A stretch of DNA of 64,000 nucleotides. It comes from Massilia agilis. Lineage in GTDB: Bacteria > Pseudomonadota > Gammaproteobacteria > Burkholderiales > Burkholderiaceae_D. The position numbers were made by a program, and so were the translations under genes. Each line of letters opens with the position of its first letter. The stretch's first letter is position 1. Shown here one piece after another: positions 26,216 to 35,451 of this stretch. Below the pieces are notes generated by a model that had not been told where the DNA came from, made no database searches, and saw only the letters and a program-made list of their open reading frames with translations. The stretch is from NCBI RefSeq assembly GCF_024756255.1, contig NZ_JANUHB010000007.1, positions 1-64,000 of the forward strand, given 5' to 3'.

Positions 26216-27385
26216 ATGATCAACAAGGACACCACCTTCCTCGGCTACCGCCGCGAAAACGGCCGCGTTGGCGTGCGCAACCACGTCATCATCCTGCCGG
26301 TGGATGACATCTCGAACGCCGCCGCCGAGGCGGTGGCCAACAACATCAAGGGCACGATGGCGCTGCCGCACCCGTACGGCCGCCTGCAATTCGGCGCCGA
26401 CCTGGAGCTGCACTTCCGCACCCTGATAGGCACGGGCGCCAACCCGAACGTGGCCGCCGTGGTCGTGATCGGTATCGAGCCGCAATGGACCCAGCTGATC
26501 GTCGATGGCATCGCCAAGACCGGCAAGCCGGTGCAGGGCTTCGCCATCGAGCACCATGGCGACCACGACACGATCATGCGTGCGTCGAAAGCGGCGCGCG
26601 AGCTGGTGCAGTTCGCGTCCGAAAAGCAGCGCGAAGTGTGCAGCATCAGCGAGCTGTGGGTTTCGACCAAGTGCGGCGAATCGGACACCACCTCCGGCTG
26701 CGGCGCCAACCCGACGGTGGGCAATGCGTTCGACAAGCTGTATGGGCTGGGCGCGACCCTGGTGTTCGGCGAAACGACCGAGCTGACCGGTGGCGAGCAC
26801 CTGGTGGCCGAGCGCTGCGCAACCCCCGAGGTCAGGGAAAAGTTCATGGCCTTCTTCAACCGCTACCAGGATGTCATCAACCGCCACAAGACCAGCGACC
26901 TGTCGGACTCGCAGCCGACCAAGGGCAACATCGCCGGCGGCCTGACCACCATCGAGGAAAAGGCGCTGGGCAACATCCAGAAGATCGGCAAGAAGTGCAA
27001 GATCGACGGCGTGCTGGACAAGGCAGAAACGCCGACCGGTTCCGGCCTGTGGTTCATGGATTCGTCGTCGGCCGCGGCCGAGATGGTCACGCTGTGCGCC
27101 GCGTCCGGCTACGTGGTGCACTTCTTCCCGACCGGCCAGGGCAACGTGATCGGCAACCCGATCGTCCCGGTGATCAAGATCTGCGCCAACCCGAAGACGG
27201 TGCGCACCATGGCCGAGCACATCGACGTGGACACGTCCGGTTTGCTGCAGCGCGAGCTGAACATGGATGGTGCGGGTGATAAGCTGCTCGAGTGCATGCT
27301 GCGCACCGCCAACGGCCGCCTGACCGCCGCCGAGGCGCTGGGGCATCGCGAGTTTGTGCTGACCCGTCTCTACGAGTCGGCTTAA
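26216..27385 (+). CDS. suyB: (2R)-sulfolactate sulfo-lyase large subunit, copy 1
   Basis: This 389-residue catalytic subunit begins FLGYRRENGRVGVRNHVIIL and carries VSTKCGESDTTSGCGANPTV, PTKGNIAGGLTTIEEKALGN and FPTGQGNVIGNPIVPVIKI, which are diagnostic blocks of SuyB. It removes sulfite from (R)-sulfolactate and leaves pyruvate; family members need iron. The length equals that of known SuyB. A generic label would be UxaA-family hydrolase or altronate dehydratase, but the separate 93 + 389 residue layout and the neighbouring slcC and comC favour SuyB. Copy 2 differs at only about 18 of 389 residues by my count. Confidence 0.88.
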   Translation: MINKDTTFLGYRRENGRVGVRNHVIILPVDDISNAAAEAVANNIKGTMALPHPYGRLQFGADLELHFRTLIGTGANPNVAAVVVIGIEPQWTQLIVDGIAKTGKPVQGFAIEHHGDHDTIMRASKAARELVQFASEKQREVCSISELWVSTKCGESDTTSGCGANPTVGNAFDKLYGLGATLVFGETTELTGGEHLVAERCATPEVREKFMAFFNRYQDVINRHKTSDLSDSQPTKGNIAGGLTTIEEKALGNIQKIGKKCKIDGVLDKAETPTGSGLWFMDSSSAAAEMVTLCAASGYVVHFFPTGQGNVIGNPIVPVIKICANPKTVRTMAEHIDVDTSGLLQRELNMDGAGDKLLECMLRTANGRLTAAEALGHREFVLTRLYESA

Positions 27386-27400
27386 GTCAGCCTGAAAGCA

Positions 27401-27506
27401 CGTCGTCCCCGCGGAGGCGGGGACCCATAGAACGCTTGCAAGTGGCGCTGTTCGAAGCTCCCTGAACGCAAGCTCAGCATGGGTCCCCGCCTCCGCGGGG
27501 ACGACG
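27401..27506. repeat. Family 1 intergenic palindrome, copy 4
   Basis: CGTCGTCCCCGCGGAGGCGG and its complement flank about 60 bases. It lies between suyB copy 1 and dctA and may separate their transcription. Confidence 0.8.
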
Positions 27507-27650
27507 GACAGAATGGTGAGGTAAAGATGAAGTAACCGGCCGGCCGTCCTTTAACGGCCAACGCAAATCGTCCCCGTGTCCGACAAAGAGCGGATCTGTA
27601 GATGGCATCAGCCGCACGGGACAAATTCCATGAAGCGGTAGGAGGAGTAA

Positions 27651-28999
27651 ATGAGGAGCACGCTTTTTCGCAGTCTGTACTTCCAAGTGGTTGTGGCGCT
27701 GGTCGCTGGCGTCGCGGTCGGGCATTTTTATCCCGCCATTGCAACCGATCTCAAACCCCTTGGTGACGTGTTCATCAACGGCATCAAGATGGTGATCACC
27801 CCGGTCATCTTCTGCACTATCGTTTCCGGCATCGCCGGGATGGAAAACCTCAAGAAGGTCGGCCGCGTCGGTGGCAAAGCGGTGCTCTATTTCGAACTGG
27901 TGACCACGCTGGCGCTGGTCATCGGCATGATCGTCGCGAACATCGTGCAGCCTGGCGCCGGCATCAATGCGGACATCGCCTCGCTCGACAAGGGCGCGGT
28001 GGCGGCCATCGCCGACAAGGCGCACCCGCAAACGACCCTGCAGTTCATCACCTCGATCGTCCCCAGCTCGGTCGTCGATTCCTTCGCCAAGGGCAACCTG
28101 CTGCAGGTGCTGCTGTTCTCGGCGCTGTTCGGCGTGAGCCTGTCGGTGCTGGGCGAGCGCGGCCGCAAGGCGCGCGAAGTCATCGATGAATTCGGCAAGG
28201 CGCTCCTGGGCGTGGTGGGCCTGGTGATGAAGCTGGCCCCGATCGGTGCCTTCGGCGCAATGGCCTTCACCGTCGGCAAATTCGGCATCGGCACGCTGCA
28301 GCAGCTGGCCACGCTGATCGGCGCGTACTACCTGACCACGCTGCTGTTCGTGTTCGTGGTGCTGGGAACGATTGCCAAGGTGGCCGGCGTGTCGCTGTGG
28401 AAGCTGATCAAGTACCTGAAGGAAGAGATGTTCATCGTGCTCGGCACGGCGAGCACCGAGTCCGTGCTGCCGCAGCTGATGCAAAAGCTCGAGGCCATGG
28501 GCGTCAAGCGCACCGTGGTGGGCATGGTGGTCCCGACCGGCTACTCGTTCAACCTGGACGGCGCGGCGATCTACCTGACCATGACCTCGCTCTTCATCGC
28601 CCAGGCGCTGAACATCGACCTGTCGCTGTGGCAGCAGCTGGGTCTGCTGGCGATCCTGCTGCTGACCTCCAAGGGCGGCGCCGGCGTGGCCGGTGCGGCA
28701 CTGGTGGCCCTGGCAGCAACGCTCGGTTCGACCCACATTTTGCCGGTGGCCGGCATTGCGCTCGTGATCGGCGTGGACCGCCTGATGAACGAAATCCGCG
28801 CGCTGACCAACCTGGTGGGCAATGCGGTCGCCGCGATCGTCGTGGCGCGCTGGGAAGGCGAACTTGACCTGCAGCGGGCGCGTGCCGTGCTCAACGGCGA
28901 CATCGTGCCGGTGCTGGACGTGGAATGCGAGCCGCAGGTGGACCAGGAGCTGCAGCCGCGGCCCGTGGTTGTGCCGGTGACCAAGCCGGCGATCGCCTG
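27651..28999 (+). CDS. dctA: C4-dicarboxylate:cation symporter DctA
   Basis: This 449-residue carrier takes up succinate, fumarate, malate and aspartate. DctA-type blocks are seen: FINGIKMVITPVIFCTIVSG, GTASTESVLPQLMQKLE, TGYSFNLDGAAIYLTMTSLF and TNLVGNAVAAIVVARWEGEL. The Thr/Ser choices match DctA rather than GltP. A strong ribosome site (TAGGAGGAG) precedes ATG 27651. It follows suyAB copy 1 on the same strand after 265 bases that hold a repeat. Its place in the sulfonate island, with a succinate dehydrogenase/fumarase operon nearby, raises the possibility of C4-sulfonate transport (inference). A strong terminator follows. Confidence 0.92.
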
Positions 29000-29015
29000 A
29001 CCTGATCAGGTACTA

Positions 29016-29067
29016 AAAACTCCCGGTGCAATGCCCCCAGAACGGAGGGGTATGCACCGGGAGTTTT
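29016..29067. terminator. Strong bidirectional terminator
   Basis: A perfect 15-bp stem, AAAACTCCCGGTGCA / TGCACCGGGAGTTTT, has inner CCCC/GGGG pairing. A-run and T-run flank it, so it can stop dctA from the left and the toxin unit from the right. Confidence 0.88.
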
Positions 29068-29076
29068 CTATTGAAC

Positions 29077-29379
29077 TTAACGCTTTTTGGCGATGCGCAG
29101 TTCAGCCATGCGGTAGGCCGAGTTTCGTTCCCGTTTTCCGACTGATAAGAGAACCACGGTGACGCTTTGCTCATTCACTTCGTAGACCAAGCGGTACCCA
29201 AGTTCACGTAGCTTTATCTTGTAGGTGTTTGCCATGCCGGGGCCACGAAGACGTGCTGACGGCACATGGGGAGCAGCAAGACGCCTTGCCAGATGTTTTT
29301 TAAATTGCTCCTTCACTGAGGCGTCGAGCTTGTTCCATTCTTTTAAAGCGTCTTCGTGAAACTCGAGCTCATAGTTCAT
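29077..29379 (-). CDS. RelE/ParE-family toxin
   Basis: This 100-residue basic protein belongs to the RelE superfamily of ribosome-dependent mRNA interferases. Seen: the start YELEFHEDALKEWNKLD, the core RLRGPGMANTYKIKLRELGY and the basic strand YRLVYEVNEQSVTVVLLSVG, followed by KRERNSAY. It overlaps the end of the antitoxin gene by 11 bases on the same strand, the usual translational coupling of a toxin-antitoxin pair. It lies between dctA and tauE inside the sulfonate island. Confidence 0.85.
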   Translation of the reverse strand: MNYELEFHEDALKEWNKLDASVKEQFKKHLARRLAAPHVPSARLRGPGMANTYKIKLRELGYRLVYEVNEQSVTVVLLSVGKRERNSAYRMAELRIAKKR

Positions 29380-29617
29380 CCAGGGAGACTTTCCTGGTGG
29401 GGCCGCCTCGCCGCTCTTTCACGATTTTGGCAAGTTCCATGTCCTCCAGCGCTTCAAGCATTTCTTCGAACAGGTCTGCCGGAACCAGGTAGGCCACGGT
29501 TCCGCTATCGTCGGTCACCGCTATCGGTGCGGTTTTCGCTGCATCAACCACCGCCTTCGTGCTGTGCCCGAGCTCGGTGATGCTCAAAGTCTTCTTCGCT
29601 GAGAATGGTTTGTTCAT
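29369..29617 (-). CDS. Phd/YefM-family antitoxin
   Basis: This 82-residue protein is the likely partner of the following RelE toxin. It has the Phd/YefM DNA-binding fold near the N-terminus (SITELGHSTKAVVDAAKTAP, then IAVTDDSGTVAYLVPADLFE) and an acidic C-terminal toxin-binding tail (LEDMELAKIVKERRGG). Such antitoxins repress their own promoter. I start at ATG 29617 because the family begins there; the frame continues upstream to 29692. Its presence may help keep the surrounding island. Confidence 0.82.
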   Translation of the reverse strand: MNKPFSAKKTLSITELGHSTKAVVDAAKTAPIAVTDDSGTVAYLVPADLFEEMLEALEDMELAKIVKERRGGPTRKVSLDEL

Positions 29618-29764
29618 GGCAATAAGCAAGCTGTTTGGGAGCGCGAGCCATGTTAGCACCGTGTATGGTTGATTCGTCTGAGGTGGCTCCAAAGCGCGCT
29701 ATTACGCCCCGCGGACGCGTGAGCCGTGGTCGCACGTGCACTCGTTCGACGACGGGGCTTGCGC

Positions 29765-30502
29765 TTACCAGTTGCGCAGAATGAGGCTGGTGCCGCCCAG
29801 GATCAGGATGCCCCAGATGACCTGGACGACGCGCTGCGCCGGCAGTCTGCTGTGCAGGCGGTTGCCGAGGAAAAGGCCGAGCAGTGAGCACGGCAGCAAA
29901 ATGGCGGCGAGCCACAGCAGCGAGTCCTGCTTGTAGAAGCCGGCGGTGGAGAACAGCACCAGGCGCGAAAAGCCGGTCACGAAGATCAGCGCGCTGATGG
30001 TGGCGCGCAGCACAGCCTTGTCGTCCAGCCGGCGCGCGAGGTAAATCGTATAAATCGGACCGCCCGTGCCGAACAGCGCGGTGAACACCCCGCCGGCCAT
30101 GCCGAGCGGAGCCGACCAGCGCGGGCTGAGCGGCGTGGGTTCCTTCTTGAGCAGCAGGCTCCACGCCGAATACGCGAGGATGAAGGCGCCGAGCAGCAGC
30201 AGCAGCAGCCGTTCCGGCACCTTGACCAGCGCGATCACGCCGATGGCCATCCCGACCAGCATGAACGGGATCAGGCGCAGCAGCTCCTTGCGGTCCACCA
30301 CTTTGCGGTTGCGCATGCCCAGCAGCAGGCCAGAGGTGAGATCGAAGATGAGCATCAGCGGCACGGCCATCTTCAGCGGGATCACCTGCACCAGCATCGG
30401 CATGGCCGTGATCGAGGAACCAAAGCCGGTGAGGCCGAATACCGTGTAGGCCAACATGACGATCAGTGCCAGCAGCACGACCGTCTCGATCCCGAATGCC
30501 AT
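29765..30502 (-). CDS. TauE/SafE-family sulfite exporter
   Basis: This 245-residue membrane protein has about eight helices and two homologous halves. Seen: the N-terminal repeat TVFGLTGFGSSITAMPML and the second-half GGVFTALFGTGGPIYTIYL, both typical of TauE/SafE. The family exports sulfite or sulfoacetate in organisms that degrade sulfonates. ATG 30502 has AGGAG 8 bases upstream. It follows comC on the same strand with a family 2 palindrome between, so it may share the importer-slcC-comC transcript. With YeiH it would give the island two sulfite exits. Confidence 0.88.
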   Translation of the reverse strand: MAFGIETVVLLALIVMLAYTVFGLTGFGSSITAMPMLVQVIPLKMAVPLMLIFDLTSGLLLGMRNRKVVDRKELLRLIPFMLVGMAIGVIALVKVPERLLLLLLGAFILAYSAWSLLLKKEPTPLSPRWSAPLGMAGGVFTALFGTGGPIYTIYLARRLDDKAVLRATISALIFVTGFSRLVLFSTAGFYKQDSLLWLAAILLPCSLLGLFLGNRLHSRLPAQRVVQVIWGILILGGTSLILRNW

Positions 30503-30531
30503 TCAAATAACTCCTGGGTTACAGCTTGCGA

Positions 30532-30601
30532 GTAGGGTGGGCACTTGTGCCCACGCGGTCAACCATGCCGGCAGCCGCGTGGGCTCGAGAGCCCACCCTA
30601 C
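30532..30601. repeat. Family 2 intergenic palindrome, copy 3
   Basis: GTAGGGTGGGCACTTGTGCC... pairs with ...CGAGAGCCCACCCTAC. It fills most of the gap between comC and tauE. Confidence 0.8.
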
Positions 30602-30604
30602 GTG

Positions 30605-31609
30605 TCATGGCCTGGCCAGCGCTGTCAGCTGATCGATCATGGCCTGCGGGACCTCGATGCCTTCGGCCTGGGCCTTCTGCGCCAGTGCTTCGCGGCGCTG
30701 GCCCGGCAGGCGTACGTCCGGATCGACCAGCATGGCCGACACCAGCGTCTCGAGGCGTTCGTTGAACACGTCGGTGCCCGCAAGCGCCGCCGGGTCGATG
30801 ACCATGAACACCTGGCCGATGCGCGGCCGGTTGCCTTCCTCGTTGAAGAACGAGTCGGCTTCGAAACCGAACGACGCGCCCGTCAACGCGCAGCATAATA
30901 ACTCAACCACCAGCGCGAGCATCGCACCTTTCACGCCGCCGGCCGGCATCATCATGCCTTCCAGCCCGGCTTTCGGGTCGGTGGTGGGGTTGCCGTCCTT
31001 GTCCAGTGCCCAGCCGAGCGGGATCGATTCGCCCTTCTTGGCCGCGACCATCAGCTTGCCGCGCGCGACCTCGGACAGCGACAGGTCGATGACCAGCGGC
31101 GGCGCATCGCGGCGCGGGAACACGGCCGCGATCGGGTTGGTGCCGAACAGCGCGCGCTTGCCGCCCCACGCCGGCATGCCGGCCGGCGAGTTGGAAAACG
31201 CAAGGCCCACCATGCCAGCCTGCGCAACGCTCTCCAGGTGATAAGCCGCCGTGCCGAAGTGGTGGCTGCGCGTGACGCCGGCAAACGCCGCGCCGCATTC
31301 GCGTGCCGAGCGGATCGCCTCGTGCACGGCGAGCGCGCAGGCGGGAAAGGCCAGGCCTTCCTGCGCGTCCACCAGCAGCGCGGCCGGACGGCTTTGCTGC
31401 ACGCGCGGCTGCGCATCGCCGTTCACGCGCCCGGCCCGCAGGTGGCCGGCGTATTGCGGGATGCGCGACAGGCCGTGCGAGGCCAGTCCCTGCGCCTCGG
31501 CGGCGACCAGTGCTGCGGCGGTGGCCGTCGCCATCTCGCCGCTGGCGCCTGCGCGCCGCAGCGCGTCGGCCGCCAGTTGGGTTAAGTCTGTAATGCTAAG
31601 TGTTGGCAT
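30605..31609 (-). CDS. comC: (2R)-3-sulfolactate dehydrogenase, LDH2 family
   Basis: This 334-residue NAD(P)-dependent enzyme belongs to the malate/L-sulfolactate dehydrogenase family. Seen: ASHGLSRIPQYAGHLRAGRV, the catalytic His region in VTRSHHFGTAAYHLESVA, NSPAGMPAWGG and the NAD loop FGTNPIAAVFPR. ComC reduces sulfopyruvate to (R)-sulfolactate. With SlcC it inverts (S)-sulfolactate to the (R) form that SuyAB accepts, as described in Chromohalobacter. Its start lies 28 bases inside the end of slcC, so the two are translationally coupled. Family members also act on malate, lactate or ureidoglycolate; the context decides here. Confidence 0.85.
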   Translation of the reverse strand: MPTLSITDLTQLAADALRRAGASGEMATATAAALVAAEAQGLASHGLSRIPQYAGHLRAGRVNGDAQPRVQQSRPAALLVDAQEGLAFPACALAVHEAIRSARECGAAFAGVTRSHHFGTAAYHLESVAQAGMVGLAFSNSPAGMPAWGGKRALFGTNPIAAVFPRRDAPPLVIDLSLSEVARGKLMVAAKKGESIPLGWALDKDGNPTTDPKAGLEGMMMPAGGVKGAMLALVVELLCCALTGASFGFEADSFFNEEGNRPRIGQVFMVIDPAALAGTDVFNERLETLVSAMLVDPDVRLPGQRREALAQKAQAEGIEVPQAMIDQLTALARP

Positions 31610-32553
31610 GACTGCTCCGTGGTTGTGGCGCCGAGCAGGTGCTCGGCAACCCGCTCGGCAATCATTGCGCTCACGCGCTCGTTCGATTCTTTGGTGACGC
31701 CGCCGATGTGTGGGGTCAGGATCAGGTTGGGCACGCCGGCCAGTACCGAGCCCGCAGGGAGCGGCTCGTCCTCGAACACGTCGAGCGCGGCGCCGGCCAG
31801 CCGGCCGTCGCGCAGCGCCTGTGCCAGCGCGGCTTCGTCCACGATGCCGCCGCGCGCCGTGTTGATGAGCACCGCGCCCGGCTTCATGCGGCCGATGCGC
31901 TCGGCGTTCATGAGGCCGCGCGTGGCATCGGTGAGCGGCACGTGCAGCGAAACCACGTCGGCTTCGGCGACCAGCTGGTCGAGGCTGGCGCAGCGCGCCC
32001 CCGTCGCGGTCCACACCGGCGAACCGGCATCGAGCATCGGGTCGTAGGCGACCACCTGCATGCCGAGCGCTTTCGCCAATTGCGCGGTCAGGCGGCCGAT
32101 GCCCCCAAAGCCGACCAGGCCGAGCGTCTTGCCCGCGCTCTCGCGCCCTTCGGACAGCTGCGAGCGCGGCCACTCGCCCGCCGCCACCGAGGCGGAGGAC
32201 AGGTAGGACCCGCGCAGCAGCACCATGGCGCTGGCGATCACGTATTCGGCCACCGCCAGCGCGTTGGCGCCGGTGGCCGGGATCACGCCGATGCCGCGCG
32301 CCTCGCAGGCTGGCACGTCGATGTTGTCCAGCCCGACGCCGAGGCGACCGACCACGCGCAGCTGCGGCGCGCAAGCCAGCAGCTCGGGCCTGACCTGGGT
32401 GCGGTTGCGCACCACCAGGGCTTGCGCGTCGCCCAGCTGGCGCTGCAGTTCCTCGCGCTTGTCCACCAGCTTGGGGTCGTACACCACGTCAAAGCGCTGG
32501 CGCAGCTCGTCCACGGACTGCTCGTCCATGAATTCGGAGATGACGATCTTCAT
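31582..32553 (-). CDS. slcC: (2S)-3-sulfolactate dehydrogenase, D-hydroxyacid dehydrogenase family
   Basis: This 323-residue enzyme resembles 3-phosphoglycerate dehydrogenase but lacks an ACT domain. Seen: start VISEFMDEQSVDELRQRF, LRVVGRLGVGLDNIDVPACE, the Rossmann motif GLVGFGGIGRLTAQLAKALG, catalytic Arg and Glu regions (NTARGGIVDEAAL) and His in ILTPHIGGVTKESNERVS. SlcC oxidises (S)-sulfolactate to sulfopyruvate with NAD. The sequence start and the neighbouring comC, suyAB and transporter genes favour SlcC over serine biosynthesis. Ribosome site AGGAGGAG precedes ATG 32553. Confidence 0.86.
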   Translation of the reverse strand: MKIVISEFMDEQSVDELRQRFDVVYDPKLVDKREELQRQLGDAQALVVRNRTQVRPELLACAPQLRVVGRLGVGLDNIDVPACEARGIGVIPATGANALAVAEYVIASAMVLLRGSYLSSASVAAGEWPRSQLSEGRESAGKTLGLVGFGGIGRLTAQLAKALGMQVVAYDPMLDAGSPVWTATGARCASLDQLVAEADVVSLHVPLTDATRGLMNAERIGRMKPGAVLINTARGGIVDEAALAQALRDGRLAGAALDVFEDEPLPAGSVLAGVPNLILTPHIGGVTKESNERVSAMIAERVAEHLLGATTTEQSCQHLALQT

Positions 32554-32566
32554 GTGCTCCTCCTGG

Positions 32567-33442
32567 TCAAGCCTGCATGCCCCACTTGCGCACGGTATGG
32601 GTTTCGATGGTGCGGAAGACGAGGTTTTCGACGATCAGGCCGATCAGGATGACGGTCAACAGGCCCGCGAACACGTTCGGGATCTCGAGCTGGTTCTTGT
32701 TCTCGTAGATGAACCAGCCAAGGCCGCCGGAGCCCGAGCTCACGCCGAACACCAGCTCGGACGCGATCAGGGTACGCCATGCGAATGCCCAGCCGATCTT
32801 CAGGCCCGTGAGGATGCTCGGGAAGGCCGCCGGGATCAAAATCTTGGATACGTACTTGAACCCGCCCAGGCCGTAGTTGCGGCCGACCATGCGCAGCGTG
32901 TTGGAAACCGCCAGGAAGCCCGAGTGGGTGTTGAGCGCCACCGCCCACAGCACCGAGTGCACCAGCACGAACACCAGGCTGCCGTTACCCAGGCCAAACC
33001 AGATCAGCGCGATCGGCAGCAGGGCGATGGCAGGCAGCGGGTTGAACATCGACGTCAGCGTCTCGAGGAAGTCGGTGCCGATCCTGGACGAGATGCCGAT
33101 CGCGGTCAGCACGCCGGCCAGCGCAATGCCGATCCCATAACCCATCAGCAGCACCTTGAGCGATGCCCAGATCTTGAGCAGCAGGTCGCCGCTGGCCAGT
33201 CCGTTGAACAGGGCGTCCACGGTGGCGACGAAGGTCGGGAACAGCAGCTCGTTGTTCAGCACGCGCGCGCCCACTTCCCACGCCACCACCAGCACGATGA
33301 GGATGAAGGTCTTGCGCAGCGCGCTGTAGTTGTACAGCTTTTCGAACGGCGACAGCGGCTTTTCCACCACCCCGAACTTGGATGAATCGAGCGGCTCGCG
33401 ATGGATCGGCGGCCGCGACCACAGGATGGCGTCCTTAGACAT
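32567..33442 (-). CDS. NitT/TauT-family ABC permease, probable sulfonate importer
   Basis: This 291-residue inner-membrane permease has six predicted helices and the EAA loop FRTLIASELVFGVSSGSGGL. The N-terminal part is long and polar. Start ATG 33442 overlaps the ATPase gene by 8 bases and has GGAGG upstream. The class handles nitrate, taurine, alkanesulfonates, thiamine precursors and aromatic acids. It lies 13 bases before slcC, so sulfolactate or a related sulfonate is the likely cargo (inference). Confidence 0.87.
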   Translation of the reverse strand: MSKDAILWSRPPIHREPLDSSKFGVVEKPLSPFEKLYNYSALRKTFILIVLVVAWEVGARVLNNELLFPTFVATVDALFNGLASGDLLLKIWASLKVLLMGYGIGIALAGVLTAIGISSRIGTDFLETLTSMFNPLPAIALLPIALIWFGLGNGSLVFVLVHSVLWAVALNTHSGFLAVSNTLRMVGRNYGLGGFKYVSKILIPAAFPSILTGLKIGWAFAWRTLIASELVFGVSSGSGGLGWFIYENKNQLEIPNVFAGLLTVILIGLIVENLVFRTIETHTVRKWGMQA

Positions 33443-34244
33443 GCTGCACCTCCTTCTCTTCGATTTCGTCTGCAAAAAGCATCTTGTGGATCTCGTGTTC
33501 GAGTTCCTTGGCCACCTTCGGGTCGCTGCAGTCGCGCGGCGCGCTGGCCAGTTCGGCCTTGACCTGGCCCGGGTGCGGCGAGAGCAGCAGGATGCGGCTG
33601 CCGCACTTGATGGCCTCGGGGATCGAGTGGGTCACGAACAGCACAGTGAAATGGGTCTCATCCCACAGCTGCAGGAGCTCGTCCTGCATCTTGCGGCGCG
33701 TGAGGGCGTCCAGCGCCGCGTACGGCTCGTCCATCAGCAGCACGTCCGGCTCCATGGCCATGCCGCGCGCAATCGCCACGCGCTGCTTCATGCCGCCAGA
33801 GAGCATGTGCGGGTGGTGGTTGGCGAACTTGGCCAGGTTGACCTTCTCGATGTACTGCATGGCCTTTTCCTCGCAGGCCTTGCCGGTCAGCTTGCCCGAG
33901 GCGCACAGCGGGAACATGACGTTTTCCTTCACCGTCTTCCACGGCAGCAGCTGGTCGAACTCCTGGAACACCATCATCCGGTCCGGGCCCGGCCGCGTGA
34001 CCAGCTTGTCCTTGAGCCGGATCTCGCCCTCGGTGGGGGTGAGGTAGCCGCCCACCGCCTTGAGCAGCGTCGATTTGCCGCAGCCCGAAGGGCCGAGCAG
34101 CACGTAGCGGTCCGATTTGAACACCTGGAAGTTGACGCGGTAGGTTGCGGTCACCAGGTGGGCCTTCGTCTTGTATTGCAGCGTTACGTCGCGCACGTCC
34201 AGAAGCGGGCGGGGATCGGGCTGCTGGTTCTGACTCATATCCAT
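33435..34244 (-). CDS. NitT/TauT-family ABC ATPase, probable sulfonate importer
   Basis: This 269-residue ATPase has Walker A GPSGCGKST near residue 52, the Q-loop FQEFDQLLPWKTV, the signature LSGGMKQRVAIARGMAMEP, Walker B VLLMDEPYAALDALTR and the switch THSIPEA. FDQLLPW-like Q-loops are typical of SsuB/TauB. It sits between the binding protein and the permease in one minus-strand unit. The extra C-terminal acidic tail (FADEIEEKEVQHV) is normal for the class. Confidence 0.9.
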   Translation of the reverse strand: MDMSQNQQPDPRPLLDVRDVTLQYKTKAHLVTATYRVNFQVFKSDRYVLLGPSGCGKSTLLKAVGGYLTPTEGEIRLKDKLVTRPGPDRMMVFQEFDQLLPWKTVKENVMFPLCASGKLTGKACEEKAMQYIEKVNLAKFANHHPHMLSGGMKQRVAIARGMAMEPDVLLMDEPYAALDALTRRKMQDELLQLWDETHFTVLFVTHSIPEAIKCGSRILLLSPHPGQVKAELASAPRDCSDPKVAKELEHEIHKMLFADEIEEKEVQHV

Positions 34245-34295
34245 GACTTTCCATCCTTATGCTGGCAAGCGATCTGCTGGTAGTCCCTGATGGGA

Positions 34296-35306
34296 TCAGC
34301 TGCCCGGCAGGTTCTGCACGTTGTCGAAGAAGAGTTCCTTCCAGGATGCCGGCTTGACTTTGATGGAACCGGTCTTGTGCATGAAGTCCACGTACTTCAT
34401 CACGTTTTGCGGCGTGGTCGTGAATTTCACCTGCGGATCGTCGAGCATCTTCATGATGTCCTCGACGGTGTCCTTGTCCTTGGAGATGCGCAGGTAGGTT
34501 TCGGCTGCCCAGCGCTTGTCCTTGTTGATCATCGCGATCGCATCGTCGAGCGCCATCGTGAAGGCCGCGTACACGCGCGGGTTCTCCTTGCGGAACTTGG
34601 TGGTCGTCCAGATCAGGTTGAAGGTAGCGGGGCCGCCCAGCACTTCGTACGAGTTCAGCACGGTGTGGATGCCCGGTTTTTCGAGCTGCTGGTACTGGAA
34701 CGGCGGCGAGCTGAAATGCGCGTCCACTTCGCTGGTGCCCGACAGCAGGGCGGCCTGGCCGTCCGGGTGGCTCATCGACACCGTCAGGCGGTCCAGCTTG
34801 TTCTGCTGGCCCGGCCCGAATGCCTTCTCGGCCGCCATCTGCAGCGTTACCGCCTGGATCGACACCTTGACCGCGGGCAGCGCGATCTTGTCCTTGTCGG
34901 TGAAATCCTTGATCGTCTTGACGTTCGGGTTGCGCGTGTTCAGGAACAGCGGCATCGAGTTGAGCGCGGCCACGGCCTTGACGTCATAGTTGCCGCGCGT
35001 CTTGGCCCACAGCGTGACCAGCGGCGCCACACCCCCGGCCGCGATGTGCAGGCTCTCCGACAGCAGCGCGTCGTTCATCACGTTGCCCCCGGCGAACTTT
35101 GCCCAGGTGACCTTCAGGCCGCCCGCACCTGCCTCGCTCGAGTATTTTTCGACCAGGTGCTGGTCTTCCATGATCATCAGGGGCAGGTAGCTGATGCCGT
35201 ACTGCTCGGCAATCTTCAGTTCCTTCACCTCGGCGGCGTGCGTGGTGAGCGAGGTGCCAAACAAAACAGCGCTGGCGGCGCAGGCCAGGATGGATTTGAG
35301 TTGCAT
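34296..35306 (-). CDS. NitT/TauT-family ABC substrate-binding protein
   Basis: This 336-residue periplasmic protein has a signal peptide at residues 1-24 (MQLKSILACAASAVLFGTS, then THAAE). Seen: the NMT1/SsuA-like fold start LKIAEQYGISYLPLMIMEDQ, GGNVMNDALLSESLHIAAGG, and the hinge HFSSPPFQYQQLEKPG. It captures the substrate for the downstream ATPase and permease. It is first in its unit, behind a 188-base gap that carries operator site 3, so the importer is predicted to share regulation with suyAB. The cargo could be sulfolactate, sulfosuccinate or another sulfonate. Confidence 0.87.
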   Translation of the reverse strand: MQLKSILACAASAVLFGTSLTTHAAEVKELKIAEQYGISYLPLMIMEDQHLVEKYSSEAGAGGLKVTWAKFAGGNVMNDALLSESLHIAAGGVAPLVTLWAKTRGNYDVKAVAALNSMPLFLNTRNPNVKTIKDFTDKDKIALPAVKVSIQAVTLQMAAEKAFGPGQQNKLDRLTVSMSHPDGQAALLSGTSEVDAHFSSPPFQYQQLEKPGIHTVLNSYEVLGGPATFNLIWTTTKFRKENPRVYAAFTMALDDAIAMINKDKRWAAETYLRISKDKDTVEDIMKMLDDPQVKFTTTPQNVMKYVDFMHKTGSIKVKPASWKELFFDNVQNLPGS

Positions 35307-35451
35307 TGGATGTCTCCTCCAATAGTTGGTGAGAGGGGCAGCGCTTGTGCGCCTGTTTGTTGTGTCTCTTCCCCTTTGGATGGTACTTCTGTCTAGCTCT
35401 GAATCCTTGTCTCTGTTGGACAGCCCATGGTAGTCCAGTGTTCAGGTAAAT

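Noticed and set aside
25898..27385. Altronate or galactarate dehydratase for sugar acids
   Set aside because: Subunits of 93 and 389 residues, the SuyB-type blocks and neighbours slcC, comC, tauE and yeiH favour sulfolactate sulfo-lyase; no sugar-acid genes are near.
27540..27650. A sigma-54 promoter before dctA
   Set aside because: TGGCATC is present, but the GC element is 10 rather than 12 bases from the GG, so it does not fit the consensus.
31582..32553. 3-phosphoglycerate dehydrogenase for serine synthesis
   Set aside because: It has no ACT domain, is coupled to comC and lies behind a sulfonate-type importer, so SlcC fits better.
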